Below, in pieces: positions 6,261-13,102 of a stretch of 13,102 nucleotides of DNA (positions are counted from its first letter, which is position 1; each line of letters opens with the position of its first letter). A program made the position numbers and the translations under genes. The stretch comes from MVYY01 sp035369865 (GTDB taxonomy: Bacteria > Bacteroidota > Bacteroidia > Bacteroidales > Paludibacteraceae). The notes under the pieces were generated by a model. That model worked only from the letters and a program-made list of their open reading frames with translations, was not told the DNA's origin and did no database searches. Location of the stretch: the NCBI GenBank assembly GCA_035369865.1, contig DAOOVG010000066.1:1-13102 (forward strand), given 5' to 3'.

Positions 6261-7946
6261 TTAATAATAATTTGGGTTTTGAGGAATTCCACTTACTGAG
6301 GTCTCATCAAAAGGAATAGGATACTGAATTTTATTATCTGTATAATTAACAATTTCCCATGGATGAACTCCTGCATATCTTCGATCCATATTGTGTTTAT
6401 TCCTGTAAATATCTATAGTTCGAAAACCTTCAAAAGACAATTCAAGACGACGTTCATCTAGAACTATATCTAAAGCAGATAAATATCCACGAGGAGTCAT
6501 GTTTTCTAATGTAAAGAGTTCATCCCCCGTTAAACCTGCCCTACGACGAATGGTATTAACATCATCTAATGCTTCCTGTTTCTTTTCTAATTTGGCATAA
6601 GCTTCAGCCCTATTCAGTATTACTTCTGCCCAACGTATCATTACTGGTGAACTTAACATGGGGTCTCCATCTTGATAAGAAAATTTAGTTACGTAATAAA
6701 TAGGGAATGAATTTCTATTTAACATTTTCTTTACTATCCGTACGGGTTGTTTTTCACCTTTCCACATAATATATTTTTGGGGATAAGTATTAACTATTTC
6801 TGTTTCTACATAAATTCTTTCAGAATTTTCAGTAAAATAATATTTCCCAGCATTACCATCAAAAGTAACATCTCGAATTTCATTCGATCGAAAATCATCG
6901 CCATCGCTTGCTACAGGCCAATATACCATATAATTTGAAGATGTTGAACTATATTTGGGAACTACAAAGTTATAACGAATATCATTGGGGTATCTTTCAT
7001 AAAGATTATTTAGAGGGTCAGAAGAATATACTTCACCCCAACCCATGCCATCATTCAAATACATAGAAGCAATAGAAGATTGTCCTCTTGATTCGATAGA
7101 GGTATGCGCAATTGCCCATAGTGTTTCTTTTGAATTCAAGGCATTAGCAAAATATTTTGGGAAAGTTGCTGTAGGTTCTAACTTAGTTATAGGATCAGCA
7201 CCATCTAACATCTCATTAACTAAATCTACAACTTCCTGATTCTTCTCCATATAAAGATATACTCGGGTTAGTAAACCTTGCGCAGCTTCCTTTGAAGCAT
7301 AACCAGCATTGCCTCTTCGTGTACCATTACTCATTAATCTTATGGCATTATTTAAATCTGATACAATTTGATCATAAGTTTCTCCTACTGTAGCTCGCTC
7401 TGTAACCGAAGTGTCAGTACTTTTCCGTAACACGATTCCTAAATTGTCTCTTCCAAATGAATAAGGTTTTGCGTATAAAGTAACCAAATGAAGGAAACAA
7501 ACTGCTCTTATAAAATAATTTTCACCTTTAAGATAATCCGATTGAACTGATACGCCATCAGGTAATGATTCAATTACCGAATTAGCCCCATAAATTATTC
7601 TGTATGCAAGCCACCACAAAGTACTCACATTTTTTAAAGTTGGATCATTCTTATAACATGTAGCTTGATAAAGCACATCTGAAGTCCTTCCAGATAAACA
7701 AATATTATCACTTGGATATTCACTCATTTGAAGATAATGCCTAACATAGGAATTTCCACTTGCATATAGACCTCTATATTCAAATTCGTCTTTAAACATT
7801 GAATAATTTCCATCTGTTATATATACTGCACCTCCTGGATCTTTGGTTATTTGTTCAGGAGTCATGGCATCGGAAGGAAAATAATCCAAATCGCATGAAA
7901 CCATTATAAAAATAAATGGGACGAAAAATAAAAATAACTTTTTCAT
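6261..7946 (-). CDS. SusD/RagB-family glycan-binding lipoprotein
   Basis: Outer-membrane lipoprotein of 561 aa that forms the extracellular lid of a SusC transporter and binds the incoming oligosaccharide. The signal peptide MKKLFLFFVPFIFIMVSC ends at lipidated C18. The N-terminal SusD-like region (about 19-230) is helical with TPR-like repeats, including WWLAYRIIYGANSVIESL. The C-terminal SusD/RagB region (about 275-561) holds the family stretch IRWAEVILNRAEAYAKL (437-453), DERRLELSFEGFRTIDIYR (497-515) and the typical ending IPQNPNYY. Length is normal for the family. It starts 33 bp after the susC-like gene, as usual for a co-transcribed and co-functioning pair. Ligand specificity cannot be predicted from this sequence. 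There is no sign of damage. Confidence 0.97.
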   Translation of the reverse strand: MKKLFLFFVPFIFIMVSCDLDYFPSDAMTPEQITKDPGGAVYITDGNYSMFKDEFEYRGLYASGNSYVRHYLQMSEYPSDNICLSGRTSDVLYQATCYKNDPTLKNVSTLWWLAYRIIYGANSVIESLPDGVSVQSDYLKGENYFIRAVCFLHLVTLYAKPYSFGRDNLGIVLRKSTDTSVTERATVGETYDQIVSDLNNAIRLMSNGTRRGNAGYASKEAAQGLLTRVYLYMEKNQEVVDLVNEMLDGADPITKLEPTATFPKYFANALNSKETLWAIAHTSIESRGQSSIASMYLNDGMGWGEVYSSDPLNNLYERYPNDIRYNFVVPKYSSTSSNYMVYWPVASDGDDFRSNEIRDVTFDGNAGKYYFTENSERIYVETEIVNTYPQKYIMWKGEKQPVRIVKKMLNRNSFPIYYVTKFSYQDGDPMLSSPVMIRWAEVILNRAEAYAKLEKKQEALDDVNTIRRRAGLTGDELFTLENMTPRGYLSALDIVLDERRLELSFEGFRTIDIYRNKHNMDRRYAGVHPWEIVNYTDNKIQYPIPFDETSVSGIPQNPNYY

Positions 7947-7979
7947 ATTAGTAGTATTTATTTGTTCTTAAAAAATATA

Positions 7980-10970
7980 TTAAAAACTCAATTCCAAACC
8001 AATTAAGAATTGGCGACTTACGGGATAGTGGTCTGTATAAAGTCCGGCAAGGGTATAATCTGAAGTTCTTAAACTAACTTCAGGGTCTGTACCTGAGAAT
8101 TTTGTATAAGTAAATATGTTATCACCAGATAAGTACAATTTACACTGATTGATATGCATTAATTTGAGATACTTGTCTGGGATAAGGTAACCCAAAGTTA
8201 AATTCTTAATTCTAATAAAACTTCCATCTTCTAAATATCTTGAAGAAATGCTATTTGAAAGTTTATTGCCATTCATTACTAGTTTTGGGTGTGTAGCAAT
8301 GTCTCCAGGCTTTTCCCATCTTGTCCATCCCAACTTATTTTTTTTCATGGATATTTGATTGTATCCTAAATAAGCGCCATCAGCATCTAGAGACATCCTA
8401 TTATAATCATATATTTTATTCCCATAAGCGAAATTTGCATTAAAACTCAATTGAAATGATTTAAATGTAAAATTATTCAACCAACCTCCACTAAATTTAG
8501 GCGTTGCCTTTCCAACAACCTGATAATCAGCCTCGTTAAAATTATTTGTAGGAACTCTGTCAACAATTTTTCCATTAGTATCGTACACCAATTTCTCCCA
8601 TAAAGGATCGCCATTGGCAGGGTCAACTCCTAACCATTTTGGCATATACCAACTATAAATGTCTTGTCCTCTTTTAACCTGTTGATTAACATTACTTCTG
8701 GATTGTAAAAAAGGTTTGTCGTTTGGTGTTGATGTTACTTCATTGGAATTGAAACCCAAGTTAAATCCCATTTCCCATTTAAAAGAAGTAGTTTTTATAT
8801 TGGTTGTGTTTAACTGAATTTCTACTCCCTGATTACGTACACTTCCAATATTTTCAGTTGTTTCAAAGAATCCTGTAGAAGGGGCTACTGGAACGTTTAA
8901 TAAAAGATTTTTATTATTAATGTTGTATAGATCCAAGTTTATTTCAATACTTTTCCATAGATTAATATCCATGCCAATTCCTGCCATATATGCAGATTCC
9001 CAACCTAAATATGGATTAGCAAGTCTATTGGGTATGGCTGCGACATTATTTTGATAAGAACTATTCAATGAATAGGTGGACAAATATCTAAATGTTCCAA
9101 TATTAGAATTTCCAGTGACACCATAACTTGTTCTCAATTTTAAGAATGTAATTAATTTATTATCCATTAAAAAATTTTCTTTGCTAAGTATCCACGAAGC
9201 TGCGCCTGAAGGAAAATACCCAATCCGATTTTTTGGCCCGAAAGTTGAACTTGCATCTACTCGTAATGAGGCTGTTGCAAAATATTTTCCTTCATAACTA
9301 TACTGAAGTTGCCCAAATGTTGACCAACTTCCACCAGGAATTTTATATCCTCCCACTCCGTAAACACTGCTAGCATTAAGAGCATCCATCCCATTTGGCA
9401 TACCTATTCCCGAAGCCGAAGTATATTCAGAAGTATAATTACCATATTCCCATCCTAATAAACCATTAACTGAGTGCCCTTTTGAAGTAACATTTGCTTT
9501 TAATAAATTCGTAGTTCCAAAAGAGTTATTCAAAGAAATATTATTATAAAGATAACCTTTTGCATAATTTGGGTCATAAGTTCTTGGATCAATAAATTGA
9601 ACGTTTTTGTATGTACTTTGGGCCATTCTGTTGGTAGTTGAAAAAGACAGCCAATCAAAAATTGACCAGTTTAATTGGAAATCTGCAGTTAATTCATTTG
9701 AACGAACTTTATTATAATTGTACTGTTCGCTATGTAATGCATTCCATTTGTCTTGTGAATACCATGGTTTCCCATTATCAGGTCTTACAGCTCCAGAAAT
9801 TTTAATGATTTCTCCATTTTTATCATAAGGGATATCCCAAGGCATTTTAGTGTAAGCATCATTTAATGTTGTCCAACTTGAAGCTTCTCTATCGTTTGAA
9901 TTGTTATATGCTATTCTAATATTCATGTCTAAATTTTTAAACAATTGGGTGTTTAAATTTAATCGAGAAGAAATTCTGTTAAAATAAGTATTAATTAGAG
10001 TTCCATCTTCATTATAATAATCCAAACTTAAAAAATATCCTGTTTTCCCAGTACTTCCAGATGCAGAAACATAGTAATCTTGAGTCATTCCATTTGAAAA
10101 GAATGCTTTTAACCAGTTGAAATCCTGAACCAACAGTTCGGTAGGACGTAACTGTTTGAATAATGAAGGACTATATAGTTTTTTATGCATGTAATAAAGT
10201 TCTTCCGAGTTCATTAATTTAAAATTTCCAAACAAAGGAGATTTTTGTCCTCCTCTCAATCTAAAATCGATTTTGGTTGGTTGGTTTTTTGCAGCAGATT
10301 TAGTTGTAACAACAATAACTCCACCCGATGCTGCTGCACCATATAATGCAGTAGCACCTGCATCCTTCAAGACAGTAATAGTTTCAACGTCATTCGGGTT
10401 GAATGTCCCTCCTGGAATGCCATCTACAACATAAAGAGGTTCATCATCAGCTGAAATTGAACCAGTACCTCTAATACGAATTTCAGCAGCAGCACCAGGT
10501 TGACCTGTTGCATTATATACAGTAACTCCTGCAACTTTACCTTGCAACATGTTTCCAACATCAGAAGTAGTAACATCTGTTAACTGATTAGATGAAAGAG
10601 ATACAACTGAACTGGACATTTCAGCTTTTTTCTGGCTTGAATACCCCATAACAATAATTTCGTCCATCATAAAATTATCTGGTTCCAATGCCACATCAAT
10701 CGTACTTTTTTTACTAACTTTTTCTTCAACCGATTTATATCCTACGTAAGAATATAACAATACAGCATTTGAAGGAACTTCAATAGAATATTTTCCATTA
10801 ATATCTGTTACTGTTCCTTTTGAAGTACCTTTAATCAAAATGCTTACCCCTGGTAAAGGCTGTTTATCTTCAGCAGAAATAACCTTTCCTTGAATAACTG
10901 TCTGTGCAAATACTCCTATAGAAATACTGAGGAAACTTAAGCAGACAAATAGGATTTTTTTTGTTCTCAT
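7980..10970 (-). CDS. SusC/RagA-family TonB-dependent outer-membrane transporter
   Basis: A 996-aa outer-membrane barrel that imports glycan fragments with TonB-ExbBD energy. The signal peptide MRTKKILFVCLSFLSISIGVFAQ is cut near residue 23. Residues about 25-97 form the carboxypeptidase-regulatory-like domain typical of SusC (GKVISAEDKQPLPGVSI, then GTVTDINGKYSI). A TonB-box-like stretch DEIIVMGY is at 103-110. The plug domain (about 115-225) carries the RagA signature PLYVVDGIPGG (178-188) and the stretch VETITVLKDAGATALYGAA (195-213). The remainder to 996 is beta-barrel and ends in an aromatic residue (LIGLELSF), the usual barrel insertion signal. It has no N-terminal anti-sigma interaction (STN) domain, so it is unlikely to signal through a FecR/ECF pair. 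It sits between the GH36-like gene (71 bp upstream) and susD (33 bp downstream). The length is normal and the frame intact. Confidence 0.97.
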   Translation of the reverse strand: MRTKKILFVCLSFLSISIGVFAQTVIQGKVISAEDKQPLPGVSILIKGTSKGTVTDINGKYSIEVPSNAVLLYSYVGYKSVEEKVSKKSTIDVALEPDNFMMDEIIVMGYSSQKKAEMSSSVVSLSSNQLTDVTTSDVGNMLQGKVAGVTVYNATGQPGAAAEIRIRGTGSISADDEPLYVVDGIPGGTFNPNDVETITVLKDAGATALYGAAASGGVIVVTTKSAAKNQPTKIDFRLRGGQKSPLFGNFKLMNSEELYYMHKKLYSPSLFKQLRPTELLVQDFNWLKAFFSNGMTQDYYVSASGSTGKTGYFLSLDYYNEDGTLINTYFNRISSRLNLNTQLFKNLDMNIRIAYNNSNDREASSWTTLNDAYTKMPWDIPYDKNGEIIKISGAVRPDNGKPWYSQDKWNALHSEQYNYNKVRSNELTADFQLNWSIFDWLSFSTTNRMAQSTYKNVQFIDPRTYDPNYAKGYLYNNISLNNSFGTTNLLKANVTSKGHSVNGLLGWEYGNYTSEYTSASGIGMPNGMDALNASSVYGVGGYKIPGGSWSTFGQLQYSYEGKYFATASLRVDASSTFGPKNRIGYFPSGAASWILSKENFLMDNKLITFLKLRTSYGVTGNSNIGTFRYLSTYSLNSSYQNNVAAIPNRLANPYLGWESAYMAGIGMDINLWKSIEINLDLYNINNKNLLLNVPVAPSTGFFETTENIGSVRNQGVEIQLNTTNIKTTSFKWEMGFNLGFNSNEVTSTPNDKPFLQSRSNVNQQVKRGQDIYSWYMPKWLGVDPANGDPLWEKLVYDTNGKIVDRVPTNNFNEADYQVVGKATPKFSGGWLNNFTFKSFQLSFNANFAYGNKIYDYNRMSLDADGAYLGYNQISMKKNKLGWTRWEKPGDIATHPKLVMNGNKLSNSISSRYLEDGSFIRIKNLTLGYLIPDKYLKLMHINQCKLYLSGDNIFTYTKFSGTDPEVSLRTSDYTLAGLYTDHYPVSRQFLIGLELSF

Positions 10971-11041
10971 GTTTTTAAATTTTAAAGATTTAAGATGTAA
11001 TTTATTAAAATATTGTGGTGATAAAAGAAAAATCTGTATTT

Positions 11042-13081
11042 CTAGTAAACTTGAATTAAATAATTATTTTTAAAAGAAGTTTTAATCACTGGGTTTGAAC
11101 CATTGACACTAAATGTATTTTTTGAATCTGAAGTATATTCACAAACCGAGTAGTTCCTATTTTGTTCTAATCCTCTTAATTCAATATTCCCATTCCATTT
11201 ATCTGCATAAAATGCGTAAAATAATGTATCCCCCTTCTGAATGACATGAGCTTCAGGCTTGTCATAAGCAATATCATAAAGATTTAAATAATTACCTTTT
11301 GAAAGCATTTTTTGGGAATAAATATTAATCCATTTTTTATAAATTTTTTCTTTATCAGGAGTTAACAAGTAGCTCCCTTTAACAAATGGATTATCCTTTG
11401 GATAAGTAAACTTAGAACCGACAACGCCACCTATTCCTATTTGAGAAGCAAAATCTATCCCGTTATCGCTAAGTTCAACATGATCGGCATAATATGCGAT
11501 CTGATCATTGATAGCCTTATATGCTTTTCCCTTCAGTCTGATTTGCCTACTTGATGTGGGATCAGAAGCAACAGCCTGATTCATAAATGGAATAATAAAA
11601 TAATTCACAGCGCATCCGCAGGGACATATTTGAATTACAACATGAGGTTTATATTGTTGAGAAACATTCAAAATATTCTCAAAATAAGTAGGAAATTTTT
11701 CAACTGCTTGTTCTGGATAAGTTAGTTTACTTGCAGGGTTATAATCTGGTGGACAACAATTGAGATGCTGACCATCTATTTTGAGGCCATCAAAATTCCA
11801 TTCCACCAAAAAACGATGCAAGAGATTGTTGGTATAGAGCTTTGTAACTTCATTAACAGGTGAAAGATAAAAACTATTCCACCATGTAATATACTGAGGA
11901 ATACCCTCTTCAGTAAGTAATAGAACTTCTGGATGCTCTTTCAGTAATTTAGAACAAGGATCTGCTGCCAATGGTGCCCACCACAATTTTGCTTTTAAAC
12001 CATAATTGTGAATTTCATCAGTTAATTTCCTTAAGTCATTATTTCCACCAGGGAAGCGTTCATTTACTTCCCAATCACCTTCAGCAATTTGATAACCATC
12101 ATCTACATCTACCCATTTAAATCCTAATTCTTTTACTTTAGGGAGAGTATTAATAATTTCTTTAATAGTAAACATTCTTTCATAACCCCATGCACACCAT
12201 ACAGGTTCAAATGCTTCAGGTTCTGACTTAGCAAATTTTAAATTTTTTTCTGATTGCATAAAATTAGAGAATTGTTTAAGTGGATTAAAAAAGTCACCAG
12301 TATGCAATTCTACAAAACTATCATAAGTGCGAATCGTATCGTTTTTACTAAATATTATAGGTTTAGAATATTCATATTGAAGTCCAAAAGTTGCATAGTC
12401 ATTGTATTTGATCCATTTAACAGGCATAGAAATCATTTTTAAGGTAGTTTCCGTTAAACCTACTGCTAAACCTCCATCCTTTCTCCACATATTTACCATA
12501 GGAATTCCACCTCCATAATCCGAATTATTCATTCCCAAATAATTTTTTTGATTGAATCCTTGTTTTACCGGTAATATCCAATCTTTTCTTTGATTGCTTG
12601 AAGATGGCTGAAAAGACCACATCACAGTATCGTGATTCAATGGCATAATCCTAATTTTATGATTTCCCCATGAATTCACAGTCAAAGTTTTGTTCCCTTT
12701 ATTTACATAAAATGTCTTAAACAATAACATGTTGGAAAACTTCTCCGGAATGGTAATTATTTGGTTTTTTTCGATATTAAATCCATCCTTTTGAAATTCA
12801 CCTTTTAAAATGTAAACAACAGCATTTCCTTCTTTGCTTTTCTGTATGTTTACCAATTTGAATTTGTCAACTGATAATTCCTCAGCTCTAAGTTCATCGG
12901 AAGGATAAAAATTAGTATAAAATGGCTTTATATTTTTATCTAGAGAAGAAAATTTGACTTGCATCAAATCATTAATTTCCATTTTCAGTTCGCCATTGGT
13001 TATTATTACTTCTTTAGTACAAGAAGAGAAAAATAATATTATACCAATAAATGTTATTGTTAAATTTAAACGGGTATTCAT
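11042..13081 (-). CDS. GH36-like (clan GH-D) glycosidase lipoprotein
   Basis: A 679-aa lipoprotein from the ATG at 13081, with signal peptide MNTRLNLTITFIGIILFFSSC and lipidated C21. An N-terminal beta-sandwich (about 22-280) precedes a TIM barrel (about 290-570) and a C-terminal beta domain (about 577-679), the GH36 arrangement. In the barrel, VDVDDGYQ (324-331) matches the clan signature after strand 1. LKIDG places the likely nucleophile at D436. The CPCGC segment (486-490) corresponds to the Cys/Gly-rich loop before the acid/base in GH36, and ASDPTSSRQIR (505-515) gives the likely acid/base D507. These assignments rest on motif comparison only. Family members are mostly alpha-galactosidases or alpha-N-acetylgalactosaminidases; which applies here is open. 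Extra Cys pairs lie at 442-443. The frame can be extended to a TTG at 13090, but the ATG gives a better signal peptide. It is the first PUL gene visible, 71 bp before susC; its promoter is probably outside the window. Confidence 0.88.
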   Translation of the reverse strand: MNTRLNLTITFIGIILFFSSCTKEVIITNGELKMEINDLMQVKFSSLDKNIKPFYTNFYPSDELRAEELSVDKFKLVNIQKSKEGNAVVYILKGEFQKDGFNIEKNQIITIPEKFSNMLLFKTFYVNKGNKTLTVNSWGNHKIRIMPLNHDTVMWSFQPSSSNQRKDWILPVKQGFNQKNYLGMNNSDYGGGIPMVNMWRKDGGLAVGLTETTLKMISMPVKWIKYNDYATFGLQYEYSKPIIFSKNDTIRTYDSFVELHTGDFFNPLKQFSNFMQSEKNLKFAKSEPEAFEPVWCAWGYERMFTIKEIINTLPKVKELGFKWVDVDDGYQIAEGDWEVNERFPGGNNDLRKLTDEIHNYGLKAKLWWAPLAADPCSKLLKEHPEVLLLTEEGIPQYITWWNSFYLSPVNEVTKLYTNNLLHRFLVEWNFDGLKIDGQHLNCCPPDYNPASKLTYPEQAVEKFPTYFENILNVSQQYKPHVVIQICPCGCAVNYFIIPFMNQAVASDPTSSRQIRLKGKAYKAINDQIAYYADHVELSDNGIDFASQIGIGGVVGSKFTYPKDNPFVKGSYLLTPDKEKIYKKWINIYSQKMLSKGNYLNLYDIAYDKPEAHVIQKGDTLFYAFYADKWNGNIELRGLEQNRNYSVCEYTSDSKNTFSVNGSNPVIKTSFKNNYLIQVY

Positions 13082-13102
13082 TTTTGACAATTTTTTAAAT
13101 AT

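Noticed and set aside
5425..7239. Plus-strand open frames of 60-64 codons opposite the PKD and SusD genes (5425-5607, 6747-6938, 7045-7239)
   Set aside because: They lie opposite intact conserved genes and show no promoter or family resemblance; AT-rich DNA gives such frames by chance.
12254..12442. Plus-strand open frame of 62 codons opposite the GH36-like gene
   Set aside because: It is antisense to an intact gene and has no recognisable product.
13079..13090. TTG at 13088-13090 as start of the GH36-like gene
   Set aside because: The ATG three codons later gives a cleaner lipoprotein signal peptide, and no ribosome binding site favours the TTG.

Overview
This 13.1 kb window is AT-rich and reads as a chromosomal segment of a Bacteroidota member, probably Bacteroidales. 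The pointers are a SusC/SusD pair, lipoproteins with the usual Cys lipobox, a TAnnTTTG-type promoter in front of the tRNA, start codons without Shine-Dalgarno sequences, and a tRNA whose CCA end is not encoded. I cannot place genus or species from the sequence.

Layout. Bases 1-389 hold no gene but carry two degenerate copies of a ~54 bp repeat, each able to fold, plus a third fragment, and a possible promoter for the next gene. Bases 390-2522 (+) encode ribonuclease R. A tRNA-Arg(ACG) with its own promoter and terminator follows at 2608-2681. Everything from 2854 to the right edge is on the minus strand and is read right to left. In transcription order it holds a clan GH-D (GH36-like) glycosidase lipoprotein, a SusC/RagA TonB-dependent transporter, a SusD/RagB lipoprotein, and a PKD-containing lipoprotein in the SusE/F-like position. 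A strong intrinsic terminator comes next, then a DUF4874/DUF4832 lipoprotein and a ten-helix EamA/DMT transporter.

Function. The minus-strand block is a polysaccharide utilization locus (PUL). The SusD and PKD lipoproteins would capture a glycan at the cell surface and SusC would import it with TonB energy. The GH36-like lipoprotein would cleave it, probably at an alpha-galactoside-type bond. The DUF4874/DUF4832 lipoprotein is a candidate second glycosidase of unproven activity. No regulator (hybrid two-component system, ECF sigma/anti-sigma, AraC) lies in the window, so control must come from upstream of 13102 or elsewhere. The substrate cannot be named.

Start sites. Three of the longest possible minus-strand reading frames begin too early. 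The transporter and the GH36-like gene would start at TTG, but in-frame ATGs at 3711 and 13081 are better. The DUF4874/DUF4832 frame, if started at 5275, would translate the terminator hairpin of the preceding gene, so its real start is at 5176 or 5203, inside a 27-bp in-frame duplication of the start region.

Most interesting points: the DUF4874/DUF4832 protein with a plausible pair of catalytic glutamates, the terminator plus duplicated start in front of it, the folding repeats upstream of rnr, and the A19-U56 replacement in the tRNA.
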